Origin: Comamonadaceae bacterium OTU4NAUVB1
Lineage (GTDB): Bacteria; Pseudomonadota; Gammaproteobacteria; Burkholderiales; Burkholderiaceae_C
DNA length: 64,000 nt
NCBI GenBank assembly: GCA_024372625.1
Contig: CP099604.1
Location: forward strand, 1-64,000
Direction: 5' to 3'
In this document: positions 9,550-18,113 of the stretch, piece by piece
Position numbering within the stretch: the stretch's first letter is position 1
Layout of the letters: every line of letters begins with the position of its first letter
Position numbers and translations under genes: made by a program
The notes under the pieces: generated by a model
Database searches by the model: none
The model's input: the letters and a program-made list of their open reading frames with translations, nothing else
What the model was told of the DNA's origin: nothing

Positions 9550-9771
9550 TCAGTTCGGCATCATCGTCGCACAATCTATGTCCCGCTTTGCCGTCATGTC
9601 GTTGCGGCGCATGTTTTGCGTTCCGATCATGGCGCTTTGTTGACGGCACTGCTCCCGGGTCGACGCCGAAGAACTGCTTGAATTGGAAGAACCACTGGGC
9701 ATCATTGAACAACCGGCAACGAAAAAACTCGTTGCTGCGACAAACAAAGATGTTGAAAGCAAGCGCTTCAT
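9550..9771 (-). CDS. Small lipoprotein
   Basis: 73 residues. A signal sequence (MKRLLSTSLF...) ends in the lipobox FVAG-C21, so the mature protein is expected to be lipid-anchored in the envelope. A Ser-rich spacer follows, then a short polar domain with three further methionine-rich or Cys positions (EQCRQQ, DCATMM). The sequence ATTGAGGAG before the ATG is a good ribosome site. Function unknown; secretion fits an envelope-stress or structural role only as inference. Confidence 0.7.
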   Translation of the reverse strand: MKRLLSTSLFVAATSFFVAGCSMMPSGSSNSSSSSASTREQCRQQSAMIGTQNMRRNDMTAKRDIDCATMMPN

Positions 9772-9811
9772 AGAAATCTCCTCAATGATTGATAAAACTT
9801 AAAGCAAATAA

Positions 9812-9830
9812 GGACTGTTATTTTTAGTCC
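9812..9830 (-). terminator. Weak terminator-like hairpin
   Basis: On the minus strand GGACT and AGTCC form a 5-bp stem around a TAAAAATAAC-type loop, followed by TTATTTGCTTT. It lies 43 bases after the stop of the gene at 9873-10109. The stem is short, so termination would be inefficient. Confidence 0.35.
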
Positions 9831-9872
9831 GACACTTTGCACCTGGCTTCGAAAAGCAACGATGGCAGGTCT

Positions 9873-10109
9873 TTATTGCGCTGCTTCGCGGTCGGCGTCT
9901 GCACCGGGACTGGCGCTTTGGTCCGCCACGCCCGACGGAAGCACCACTTCGCTGCCTGGAATGTGGCCGCTGCTGCCGATCACGGGTTTGGGTAATGGAT
10001 CCCCTGCACGGCCATCGCGCAAGTTGCCTCCATGACCCGTTTCCTGCTCGATATCGCTTGCTTGAGCGACGTCTTCTCGCACCGGCGTTGATGCCTGCTT
10101 GATCGTCAT
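9873..10109 (-). CDS. Small conserved protein, intact relative of the broken copy at 917-1159
   Basis: 78 residues from the ATG at 10109, chosen because a GGAG lies seven bases upstream; an earlier TTG lacks support. The protein is hydrophilic and probably disordered, with blocks DIEQETGHGGNLRD, PVIGSSGHIPGSEVV and DQSASPGADADRE. The same blocks occur in order in the interrupted plus-strand copy about 9 kb to the left. Function unknown. Its neighbours are a lipoprotein gene on the same strand and a broken DUF1045 gene divergent to it. Confidence 0.65.
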   Translation of the reverse strand: MTIKQASTPVREDVAQASDIEQETGHGGNLRDGRAGDPLPKPVIGSSGHIPGSEVVLPSGVADQSASPGADADREAAQ

Positions 10110-10321
10110 GATTGACTCCAATCGTGATTGAAAGCTGAAGCGTTCGTCTAATTACCTAAGTTCTATGTAGGAGCGCACCGCACAACCTTCGTTGAGCCAA
10201 GCGCTCTCAACGTTCTATGCAGTCAAAATCGCCTGTTTGATATTTCCGTCCTAACGGAAAGACGTTTCAAAATTATGAAAACTCAGGAGTTTGTTATCCT
10301 CTAGTCACAGTCAAGGACGAA

Positions 10322-11079
10322 ATGTTCTCGAATGCACGACGCATGAATCCGAATAATGAGACGGCGCATCAGAATGCGCGTTTTGCTGTGCGTTTTTCCC
10401 CTGCCATTGGCAGTCCTTGGTGGGATTTCGGCAGCCGCTGGTTGGGCCAATGCGCGTTCACCGGGGAAACTTTCGTACAGCACGTCATCGAGCACTTGCC
10501 CAACGCGCTGCATGAGCGTCTGACGGCGGGTCCACGGCGTCATGGCTGGCATGCCACCCTAAAAGCGCCATTCGAGTTGGCGCGTGGCATCAACACAGCC
10601 ATCCTGGAGCATGGCGTCGACGCGATCGCCCTGATGTGGCACCCGACCGTAATCCCATCGTTTCGCGTTGAAATCTTCAAGGACATTCTGGCCCTTGTGC
10701 CGGCGACACCCTGTGCAGCCGTGGATGCGATCGCCGGTGCCTGCGTCACAGGCTTGCATCCTTACAGCGCGCCCTTGCCTCCTGAAAACCTTCGTCGGTG
10801 CCGCGCCTCAGGATTGACAGCCAGGGAAGATGCCTTGCTGCTACGCTGGCGCCACCCTTTTGTCCTGGATCAGTTTTGTTTTCACCTGCCGCTGACAAGC
10901 TCACTGCGGGGGTCACGCCCCTTCAGGTCAAGGCACTGATAGACGCTGCCCAACATGCCGTTGAGGATCTGCCTGCTTGTGTTTTTGACGCAATAAGTCT
11001 CTTCAAAGAACCTGCACCAGGAGAGAACTTTATTTTCTTGTCCAGATTTGAACTGTCATCCAATCTGGATGTAATTTAG
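10322..11079 (+). pseudogene. DUF1045 (2H-phosphodiesterase-like, phosphonate-associated) gene with a frameshift
   Basis: The first frame (10322-10939) carries family features: FAVRFSPAIGSPWWDFGSRWLG, then HGWHATLKAPFELA, the first H-x-T motif of the 2H fold. Near 10887, after DQFCFHLPLT, the reading frame slips. The expected continuation (DKLTAGVTPLQ...FLSRFEL) lies in the neighbouring frame and ends at 11079. Repaired, the protein would be about 252 residues, the usual family size. DUF1045 proteins are often found near phosphonate genes, but none are nearby here. An AAGGA ribosome site precedes the ATG. Its last bases overlap the stop of the convergent next gene. Confidence 0.75.
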
Positions 11080-11342
11080 CCAGCTTTTTCGCTTGACGGA
11101 AGATCGCGCACTTGCAAAGCCATGTCGAACAATTTGGCCTTGCCCGCATAGTAGCGATCCAGGCGCCACTCCTTCAAAACAGCAATGGCAAGATCGAAAG
11201 ACTCGATGTCGAGTTCATACAAACGGGCAATATTCAGATTGCCTTCGGATTCGACGGCCAAGACCAAGTCCGAAAGTATTTTTGCGTTGTTGCTCGATGG
11301 GTGTTTCGAGATTAGTCGACGTGCTGATTTGATTGCGTGCAT
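11076..11342 (-). CDS. Hypothetical helical protein
   Basis: 88 residues from the ATG at 11342, which has AAGG eight bases upstream; the longer upstream frame lacks a site. The sequence is helix-forming, with leucine-rich segments (ILSDLVLAVESEGNLNIARLYEL, read in pieces around residues 20-45) and DLAIAVLKEWRLDRYY. No known domain recognised. Convergent with, and overlapping by four bases, the broken DUF1045 gene. Confidence 0.5.
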   Translation of the reverse strand: MHAIKSARRLISKHPSSNNAKILSDLVLAVESEGNLNIARLYELDIESFDLAIAVLKEWRLDRYYAGKAKLFDMALQVRDLPSSEKAG

Positions 11343-11606
11343 GAGATTGCCTTGGGTACAGTGAAAAGCTTGCCGAATTGCGTGCACGGGTAGGTGCATG
11401 CAGCCATGGAGCATCATGCCGGGTAGTAATTCCGTTTGCTTTTCACATCATCAGCGAGCGCGTTGCGATGCGAAGTGAGTGAGAAGACGGCGACTCAGAT
11501 CAATATGCTCTGAGGCTGACCGATCACAGAATGGGTGTAATCAAGGATCAGCAGTCTCACTGCTGGCATGGACGTCACAAGAACGTCTCAATGCAGGTGT
11601 TCAATG

Positions 11607-11942
11607 ATGACCAAGCCGACAAAACTGGCACGCACCTTGCACCATCGTTTGGAAGCAGCGGGGTGTCAACCGATGTCCACCGTAGACCTTCTTGACTGCA
11701 ACTTGCAGAGCGTGATGACTTCTCTCTTCTCTTCCCTCCAAAAACAGGCCATGCGCCACTCCTTTTTCTATCTTCAGCGCCAAGTTGAAGTCAACGTCAT
11801 GGAGAACGGCGGCACATGGCGCTGGGCGTTCATCATCGATGGATCCAGTCCTTCTGTGACCGACAAAGGACTGACGGACACGGCCGTCCAGGGCCTGCAG
11901 GCCGCCTGTCAGGCAGCGCGAACGGTCCTTGCACAGTCCTGA
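11607..11942 (+). CDS. Hypothetical protein
   Basis: 111 residues from the second of two adjacent ATG codons. The sequence looks globular and coding-like (YLQRQVEVNVME, WRWAFIIDG, GLQAACQAARTVL) with no known motif. No signal peptide or transmembrane segment. It stands alone between unrelated genes, converging with the EAL/GGDEF gene. Confidence 0.45.
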   Translation: MTKPTKLARTLHHRLEAAGCQPMSTVDLLDCNLQSVMTSLFSSLQKQAMRHSFFYLQRQVEVNVMENGGTWRWAFIIDGSSPSVTDKGLTDTAVQGLQAACQAARTVLAQS

Positions 11943-12202
11943 TCCAAGCAGTGCAAAACCATGTTTAAAGGCATGTTCAGCATCCGAGTCAGGGCAACAC
12001 CGGCTCAGGACCACTATGCCTGGGTCATCATGAAGTGGTTGACAGCGGTCGATGCCATTGAGATCGATGCATCACCTGCCATTTTTGATCGACCTTCGGA
12101 GGCCTTGATAGCGGGCGAAGCAAGGCTGCTTGCATTGCGGCACTAGGATTGGCGAAGTCCGGTTGAGGAACACCTCTGTCCTCATGCTTGGAAGCTGGGC
12201 TA

Positions 12203-14032
12203 CTACTGCTCGATCAGACCGACCGCATGGCGTATCGCGAACCCATCGATGGCTGACTTCGCATCGTGCTTCGCGGCAGTGGCTTCGTTCGCAACGTCCT
12301 CCGCACGTCGATACAAACCTGGCCTGATGCACACGGCGCCGATCGCCACCGTCGTACACGGGAAGAACCGCACGACGCCGTGCCGGTCCGCGCCCTCGAT
12401 GCCACCTGCTTCCTTTGCATCGTCGTCGTACAAGGTCAACGCTTCGGCCGCAAAGGTTTGCATCATGCATGTGCAACGCCGCTGCCAATCCGAGCTTTGA
12501 AACAGCAGCATGAAGTCATCGCCGCCGATGTGCCCGACGAAGTCGTGATACGGGTCCACTTGATCGAGTGCCGTGCGAGCAAACAGGCGAATCATCTCGT
12601 CGCCGCGCCAGTACCCGTAGTGGTCGTTGAAGACCTTGAAGTTGTTCAAGTCCGCGTAGCAGACAACGAAGCTGCCACCCCCCGTCAGCAGCCGATCAAT
12701 GTGCAGACTGATGGGAACGTTGCCCGGCAGGAACGTGAGCGGGTTGGCATGTCTGGCGGCCTCAATGCGGGCCTCGGTGACCGTGCGGACCAGCTGTTCA
12801 CCCGTGCCTAGACCGACGTAGCGTCCTTGGTCCAAGACGATGAAGCCGTCCTTCAGGTAGCGCTGGTCGTTTGACTTTAAAATTTCCAGAAGGCCTTCGA
12901 CGTTGTCATCGAGTTCCACCACCCGCGGGGACTGGTTGGCATACCCCAGGCAAGCTCGCCGCCCATGCACTTCCCGGAAGTAAAGACGTGCGTAGTCGTC
13001 CATGAACGACTGTCGATTGATCAGCGCTACAGGCTGCTCATTTCGCAGAACCGGCAGTGCATGCAAGGTCGGATGTGCCTGAAAAAGCCGTGACACGTCG
13101 TCGTTGAGTGTTCGAGGATCGATCGTTGGTGCTTTCGTCAGGATCAAATTCCGCAGCACACCACGTCCAGCCTGTGCCCTGGAATGTGGCCTTACCGCGA
13201 CCGCATGGTCAACAAGCGACCAAGAAGCGCTTGGAGCAACTGACGCTGCCAGTTCCATCGACGGCCGACCCAGCAGATAGCCTTGCCCGTGACGGATGCC
13301 CAGATCACGCAGCACACGCAAGTCTTCTGCCTCTTCGATGCCTTCGGCAATCAGTCGAGTGCCCAGTGTCTGGCCGAGCGTTGCAAGGGCGCGCAAAAAC
13401 TCCACTTTCTGTGGATTAGACGAGATGTCCTGGGTGAAGAACTTGTCGGTCTTGACGAACTCGGGCTTGAGTTCAGCCCAGAGCCGGAAGTTGGAATGGC
13501 CTTCCCCAAAGTCGTCCAGCGCGATCGACATGCCGAGTTCGCGCACTTTGCCAACGGCATCACGCAGCATGGCGAGATCGTTGGTCTTTTCCTGTTCCGT
13601 AAGCTCGACCACGATCGAACTCGCGTTGACCTGGGAGCGGACCACGGTCGATTCCAGCCACCTCGGCGCGTTGCCAGCCACGGCTTCAACCAACGCGCCG
13701 GCACTTAAATTCAAGAACAAGCATCCCCGGCCGCCGGCCTTGACCCAGCACGAGAGGACCGTCGCGACACAGTGCAACTCGAAATCTACCGAACGCGAGA
13801 CCGTCGCTGCCAACGCCAGCATGGCCAGAGGAGGATGCCACGGGGTATCCACCGGACCACGGATCAACGCTTCATGTCCCAGGACCGTGCCTTGATGGAG
13901 GTCGACAATAGGTTGGAAAACAGCGAACAGAACGTCCTCGCCCATCAAGAATTGCATCCAGTCATCAGGAGAACGCGACGAACTGTCTAGTTTCTCTATT
14001 ATTTGTTTTCTATGACAAGAAGAGTTAATCAT
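12203..14032 (-). CDS. EAL-CBS-like-GGDEF protein (cyclic-di-GMP turnover)
   Basis: About 609 residues from the ATG at 14032. The EAL phosphodiesterase domain comes first, with EAL at residues 54-56, NLS, ELTEQEK, ALDDFGEGHSN, DKFF and AEGIEE. That is a largely complete catalytic set for cutting cyclic-di-GMP. The middle (about 290-420) resembles a CBS-pair sensing module. The C-terminal GGDEF domain has DLNNFKVFND and a GGDDF active-site variant compatible with cyclase activity. No membrane segment, so a cytoplasmic sensor-enzyme is likely. No partner gene is adjacent. Which activity dominates cannot be told. Confidence 0.85.
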   Translation of the reverse strand: MINSSCHRKQIIEKLDSSSRSPDDWMQFLMGEDVLFAVFQPIVDLHQGTVLGHEALIRGPVDTPWHPPLAMLALAATVSRSVDFELHCVATVLSCWVKAGGRGCLFLNLSAGALVEAVAGNAPRWLESTVVRSQVNASSIVVELTEQEKTNDLAMLRDAVGKVRELGMSIALDDFGEGHSNFRLWAELKPEFVKTDKFFTQDISSNPQKVEFLRALATLGQTLGTRLIAEGIEEAEDLRVLRDLGIRHGQGYLLGRPSMELAASVAPSASWSLVDHAVAVRPHSRAQAGRGVLRNLILTKAPTIDPRTLNDDVSRLFQAHPTLHALPVLRNEQPVALINRQSFMDDYARLYFREVHGRRACLGYANQSPRVVELDDNVEGLLEILKSNDQRYLKDGFIVLDQGRYVGLGTGEQLVRTVTEARIEAARHANPLTFLPGNVPISLHIDRLLTGGGSFVVCYADLNNFKVFNDHYGYWRGDEMIRLFARTALDQVDPYHDFVGHIGGDDFMLLFQSSDWQRRCTCMMQTFAAEALTLYDDDAKEAGGIEGADRHGVVRFFPCTTVAIGAVCIRPGLYRRAEDVANEATAAKHDAKSAIDGFAIRHAVGLIEQ

Positions 14033-14566
14033 ACAACGAGCGCCTTGTATTTGCGGAATAACCAGGCAGCTTTGAAAAAACCCCGTCAACTGCAGTCAGC
14101 TTGTACATCGCGATTCCGTGGAGCATGGAAAAAAACCTATGGCCACACGCCTTGCACTTTAGCGACCAGAACTGTGGAGCCTGCGAAAGAACAGCGGCGA
14201 AAAAGGCCGCCCTTCTCGCACGCAACCCAAAGTGGCTTGAATGCAAGCTTCTCGCACGGAAACGATGCCACGGATGTTCATAAGTAAGTCCCAATTTAAT
14301 GAAATTTGACTACTTCGACATGACCTCGCGATGACATGCTTTTTTATACTACTTTGGTAGTATCAAAAGTACTTTGTCCACATCAATCAGAACATATTGA
14401 AACACACCGCGCAAATAAATGCCGCACTCAACAGTATCTCAAATGTATTAATACAATACATCAAATTCAAATAACCATCCGATCCCATGCGTTTCTTTAT
14501 AAACTAAAAAATTTTTGTGATCAGCCATACTGACATCTTCACAAATAAGCCTGGAGAAAATTCAGA
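14033..14566. other. AT-rich divergent promoter region
   Basis: It lies between the EAL/GGDEF gene and the H-NS-like gene, which point away from each other. No gene is supported on either strand. It contains an 18-bp palindrome at 14346-14363 and long AT-rich runs in its right half, as expected for promoters and for H-NS-type binding. Confidence 0.45.
14346..14363. promoter_or_regulatory. Candidate operator palindrome
   Basis: ATACTAC, spacer TTTG, then GTAGTAT: a perfect 7+7 bp inverted repeat in the divergent intergenic region. Size and symmetry suit a dimeric repressor. No matching regulator gene is adjacent. Confidence 0.4.
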
Positions 14567-14938
14567 ATAGCCATTGTTTCTCTCGTAGATATCAATGCCC
14601 AGATCCAGAAACTTGAAGCTCAACGCCTCCAGTTGCAAGCCGAAGCCGAAAAGCAGCGCAAGGAAGCCATGGCTTCCGTCATCCAGGAACTGATCGAGAA
14701 AATCGACGCCTACGGCATCACGGCCAAGGACCTCGGCTTGCGCGTTGGCAAGGCAGGCGAAGTTGCCAAGCCGCAGCGTGTTCGCAAGCCGTTGGGTGCC
14801 AAGGTCGCCGGTACGGGCAAGACCTTCACGGGTCCCAACGGCCAGACGTGGAGCGAAGGCACACGTGGTCGCAAGCCGGCTTGGTTGACACAGCAGTTCG
14901 CCGAAGGCGGCGCTTCGGACAAGGCCGAAGGCAAGTGA
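14567..14938 (+). CDS. H-NS-like nucleoid protein, apparent ATA start
   Basis: The C-terminal DNA-binding motif reads GPNGQTWSEGTRGRKPAWL, the H-NS family pattern with an AT-hook-like RGRKP. The N-terminal half is a coiled-coil oligomerisation region (INAQIQKLEAQ, EAEKQRKEAM). Going upstream in frame there is a TAA at 14546, and no ATG or GTG between it and the coiled coil. The best-placed start is ATA at 14567, ten bases after GGAG, giving 123 residues; ATT at 14573 and TTG at 14633 are alternatives. The start codon is probably an altered ATG. H-NS proteins silence AT-rich foreign DNA and are common on large plasmids. Confidence 0.7.
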   Translation: MAIVSLVDINAQIQKLEAQRLQLQAEAEKQRKEAMASVIQELIEKIDAYGITAKDLGLRVGKAGEVAKPQRVRKPLGAKVAGTGKTFTGPNGQTWSEGTRGRKPAWLTQQFAEGGASDKAEGK

Positions 14939-14958
14939 TTTCGCACTCTTGAGGAAAT

Positions 14959-14989
14959 GGCCGCGCAGCTTGCCCTGGCTGGCGCGGCC
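14959..14989. terminator. Candidate bidirectional terminator hairpin
   Basis: GGCCGCGC and GCGCGGCC form a perfect 8-bp GC stem, with further pairing of AGC and GCT inside. It lies between the convergent H-NS-like and deoxyribosyltransferase genes. No T-run follows on either side. Confidence 0.4.
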
Positions 14990-15001
14990 CGTGCCGTCTG
15001 A

Positions 15002-15625
15002 CTAGCCGGCGACTTTCCGGGCGTTGTAGTCCAGCACGCGCGCCCGCAGCCAGCTGTCGAAGGTGCCCTGGCGGGACGATGCCGGCCCATGCCGCAGCAT
15101 GGCCGCCAGCATCGCGATGCCCTCTTCCTCCGATTTCACCAGCACGGCCGAGCAACCCAGCATCAGGTTCAGCGGCATCCCGAAGTCCTCAACGGCCATC
15201 TGGCTGTCGCACTCGCGCAGCATGCCGAGCGGGTCGCGCTCGCAATCCCGGGTCTGCGCCACGCGATCGGCGTAGCAGTCCACCGGCGCACCGTATCCCA
15301 CGATGGGCAGTTCCAAGGCAGCGGCAAAACCGACCTCGAAAGCGGTGCCCGAGTCGGGTTCGTGGCCACGCCACTCCTGCAAGTCCGCCAGCACGCCATC
15401 GGCGCTGCGCAGCATCTGGGTGTTCGATTCGTAGATGCGCCGCGCGAGCGGCGCATCGGCCGCGCCGGCGCAATCGTCGGTCGGCAGCAGCGGTGTCAGG
15501 CCGTGTCGCTCGCACAGGGCAGCGAGGCTGGCCAAGTGCGCCTTGGCATTGGGTCGGAACACGCTGGGTCCGGCGAGGTAGACCCGGGGTCGTCGCGTCT
15601 GCAGGTTCTGGATGTTGGTCGTCAC
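15002..15625 (-). CDS. Nucleoside 2-deoxyribosyltransferase family protein
   Basis: 207 residues. The family signature is clear: RVYLAGPSVFR at the N-terminus (phosphate/ribose loop) and EPDSGTAFEVGFA in the middle, which carries the catalytic-type Asp and Glu. Such enzymes move or hydrolyse the deoxyribose of nucleosides or nucleotides in salvage or damage removal. The start is a GTG at 15625, supported by GGAGG eight bases upstream. It stands alone. Confidence 0.8.
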   Translation of the reverse strand: MTTNIQNLQTRRPRVYLAGPSVFRPNAKAHLASLAALCERHGLTPLLPTDDCAGAADAPLARRIYESNTQMLRSADGVLADLQEWRGHEPDSGTAFEVGFAAALELPIVGYGAPVDCYADRVAQTRDCERDPLGMLRECDSQMAVEDFGMPLNLMLGCSAVLVKSEEEGIAMLAAMLRHGPASSRQGTFDSWLRARVLDYNARKVAG

Positions 15626-15713
15626 TGTTTTTCCTCCACTTCAAAATTCTTTGCCTGCTCGCTCGATGCGGGACTGGGTACCCTGCGAATCTCTCGTTAG
15701 GTGTGGACCTAGT

Positions 15714-15990
15714 CTAGAACGGCGTCGGCACGCATCCCCGTTCGCGCGATCCCACCGGGCGGGAGCGCCATTGCGCCGAGCGCGGCGGCGCCGGGTAGAT
15801 CTCGCGACGCACGACCTCCGCGGCGGCCGTGCCCGTGCGCGCGCGGACGTAGACGGTCTGGCGGTAGCTCGGCCGTCACGGTGGCCCGGCCTGGACGTCC
15901 ACCGCCCCGGTCTTGAACTCTCGCCCGCGCCAATAGGCGATCGCGTCGCCTTCGTTGGGGAAAAATGAGGCGCTGTGGTGTGAGGATCAT
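15714..15990 (-). pseudogene. Degraded small gene with a frameshift and an in-frame stop
   Basis: From the ATG at 15990 the protein begins ILTPQRLIFP. After the TTTTTCCCC run the plausible frame shifts by one and continues NEGDAIAYWRGREF, GAVDV, then a TGA, then RPSYRQTVYVRARTG and REIYPAPPRSAQWR to a stop at 15714. In that frame third positions are almost all G or C, as in genuine genes here; the other frames lack this. The family is not recognised. Its start overlaps the stop of a tiny upstream frame (ATGA). Confidence 0.4.
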
Positions 15991-16057
15991 TGGGGTTCCG
16001 CGTCCGTGAAAAACTCGCATGCAGTCTGGTTGCAGCGCAGTTTGGGCCGATGCCTCA

Positions 16058-16153
16058 TCAGGCCTTCAGACGGCGCAATTCCTCGGCCAGCATCCACTGC
16101 GCCCGGCTGACCTTCACCAACGAATCGATTCCAGCCTCGGCCCGCGTGCTCAT
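16058..16153 (-). CDS. 31-residue small frame, start of a coupled mini-gene string
   Basis: The product (pattern DSLVKVSRAQWMLAEELRRLK) is helical and coding-like. Its TGA touches the ATG of a 23-codon frame (TGATG), whose own stop overlaps the start of the degraded gene at 15990 (ATGA). The string may be one larger gene broken into pieces or a true mini-operon. No domain recognised. Confidence 0.3.
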   Translation of the reverse strand: MSTRAEAGIDSLVKVSRAQWMLAEELRRLKA

Positions 16154-16241
16154 GGACCGACCGTTTATAGATTTCATAGTCAATCCATCTCGCAATCATT
16201 TTTATATATGATTCATACATGTTTCATATAAAGCACGTTCA

Positions 16242-16493
16242 ATGGGCATCGTCAAGATTTCAGACCTCATGCACGCCAATCTGCGCACTGCCGGCAACGC
16301 ACTGAGCCGTTCAATCAATGCACAAGCAGAACACTGGATGCGCGTGGGCATGTTGTCCGAGCTCCACCCGGACCTCAACCATCGCGACATCAGTTTGCTT
16401 CTGATCCGTGCAGAGCAGTCAGGCGGCTTCGATCTGGAATCGCTGGTGGATCTTGCGAAAGCGCCTATGCACGCGTCAACAGGCGTTCAATGA
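16242..16493 (+). CDS. ParD-like antitoxin family protein
   Basis: 83 residues opening with GIVKISDLMHANLR and SRSINAQAEHWMRVGML, the pattern of the ParD-like family: a ribbon-helix-helix DNA-binding fold related to type II antitoxins. Its stop overlaps the start of the aminopeptidase gene (ATGATGA), so the two are translationally coupled. In ordinary toxin-antitoxin pairs the second gene would be a ParE-type toxin; here it is an enzyme. It may simply autoregulate the pair. Confidence 0.7.
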   Translation: MGIVKISDLMHANLRTAGNALSRSINAQAEHWMRVGMLSELHPDLNHRDISLLLIRAEQSGGFDLESLVDLAKAPMHASTGVQ

Positions 16494-17296
16494 TGAACAG
16501 CAAGGTCGTTGTAAAAACACCCGCACAGATCGCACTCTCCCGCACTGCAGGCCGGTTGGCTGCAGAAGTGCTCAGCGTGGTGGCACCGCACGTCAAGCCG
16601 GGCGTCAGCACCGAGGAGCTTGATCGCATCTGTCACGACCACATCGTCAATGTTCAAGGTGCGATCCCCGCCAACCTTGGCTATCTCGGCTACCCCAAAA
16701 CGATCCTCACGTCAGTCAATCAAGTGGTGTGCCACGGCATTCCATCTCCTGACAAGATTCTTAAGGACGGGGACATCGTCAACATCGACGTTGCAGTGAT
16801 CAAAGACGGCTGGTTCGGCGACACGAGCCGGATGTACTTCGTCGGCAAGCCCGGCATCTTGGCGCGTCGGTTGGTGGCAACGACTTACGAGGCTCTGGTG
16901 GCGGGCATTCGACAGGTGCGTCCGGGCGCGACGCTTGGCGACATCGGTTATGCCATCCAAGCCATCGCAAACCGTGAGAACTTCGCCGTGGTGCGCGAGT
17001 TCTGTGGTCACGGCATCGGCCAGATCTATCACGAAGACCTCCAGGTGCTTCACTATGGCCGTCGTGGTGAGGGCCTGCTGCTTGAGCCTGGCATGGTTTT
17101 CACAATTGAGCCCATGCTGAATGCGGGCCGGCGCGAGACCAAGACCCTGGCCGATGGCTGGACCGTGGTGACCAAGGACCGGTCTCTGTCAGCGCAGTGG
17201 GAACACATGGTGGCTGTAACAGCCGATGGCTTCGAGGTATTGACACCCTGGCCCGACGGCCCCTGTGACTACGCTGCCATCCATTCAAGTGGTTGA
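16490..17296 (+). CDS. map: Type I methionine aminopeptidase, accessory copy
   Basis: 268 residues with all five metal ligands of the family: D100, D111, H174, E207 and E238, in the contexts NIDV, GDTS, CGHGIG, TIEPML and WEHMV. It removes the N-terminal Met from new proteins in the cytoplasm. As a coupled partner of a ParD-like gene on a plasmid-type replicon it is likely an extra copy, not the housekeeping gene. An ATG three bases later is an equally good start. The C-terminal extension past residue 250 is short and poorly conserved. Confidence 0.9.
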   Translation: MMNSKVVVKTPAQIALSRTAGRLAAEVLSVVAPHVKPGVSTEELDRICHDHIVNVQGAIPANLGYLGYPKTILTSVNQVVCHGIPSPDKILKDGDIVNIDVAVIKDGWFGDTSRMYFVGKPGILARRLVATTYEALVAGIRQVRPGATLGDIGYAIQAIANRENFAVVREFCGHGIGQIYHEDLQVLHYGRRGEGLLLEPGMVFTIEPMLNAGRRETKTLADGWTVVTKDRSLSAQWEHMVAVTADGFEVLTPWPDGPCDYAAIHSSG

Positions 17297-17411
17297 GCTT
17301 GCACCATCGAGTCAATTACTGGGGGGCGTGAGCATCACGCCTCCCACGTCTGTAGCACCACAGGCGCTGCCTGTTCCGAGCGGCGCGCTGATACCGCCAT
17401 TGGCTCCGAAT

Positions 17412-17858
17412 TCAGGTGCTGCCTGTCGATCTGCAATCTACTGTCCTCGCAGCCGCGCCACCACATCGGCTGCGAACCAGCCGTTGCACGACCAGGGCGA
17501 AGGCCACATGGGTGTCGCGGGCCAGCGCGGCTTGCAGGGCCGCCGTGCGATAGGCCCTGAGGTCCAGCATCAGGCGCGCGGAATGCACAGCGCGTTCACC
17601 CTTGGCCGCGTCGGCACCTTGCAGGCTGGCGGGGACGGGCTGGCCGGCCTCCTTCAAGCTCTGGACGTGGGCCTTGCGGTCCTCTGGCCGCATAAGGCCA
17701 CGCCGGACGTCGATGCGGCCCTGGTGATCGATCGTCATAATCACACCACACGTCGCGCGCCGTTCCGGTGCCCATTCGACCAGCAACCCTTCCAGCGCGG
17801 TCTTCATTTCGCTCAGGTTCTCGGTGGCCGTCTCGGCGTCGTCCAGTTGCGATGCCAA
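17412..17858 (-). pseudogene. Internal fragment of a large plasmid-type ParB
   Basis: The stretch reads LEGLLVEWAPERRATCGVI, TIDHQGRIDVRRGLMRPEDR and ERAVHSARLMLDLRAYRTAALQAALAR. This matches my memory of the C-terminal third of the long (about 650-residue) ParB-type proteins of conjugative plasmids and integrative elements. The ParB nuclease-like domain and the helix-turn-helix that should precede it are absent, and the end (after QRLV) runs into unrelated sequence. It is a remnant, unrelated in sequence to the complete parB at 47673-48662. Confidence 0.6.
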
Positions 17859-18113
17859 TGCGGCTTATTGGGCCCTCCCTTAATCTGCAGCCGCAGACGC
17901 ACGCGACAGGGCCTTCATCGGATTTTCAAGGGTCCTTGCGGCAAGTCTTCATGGATTGAGCATATCTTCCATCCATGTATAGATGCCAACTCCAAAATGG
18001 GCCCAAACCTCCTGAGCCGCGTATCACGCTCAACCCGTTTCACGTTCCAATGATCAAAATCTGCGCCCGCATTACTCGACGCTCGTTTCCCCACTAGCTT
18101 ACTTTTATGCGAC

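Noticed and set aside
17265..18053. A 262-codon plus-strand frame opposite the ParB fragment
   Set aside because: No motif; the minus strand carries recognisable ParB sequence in this interval.
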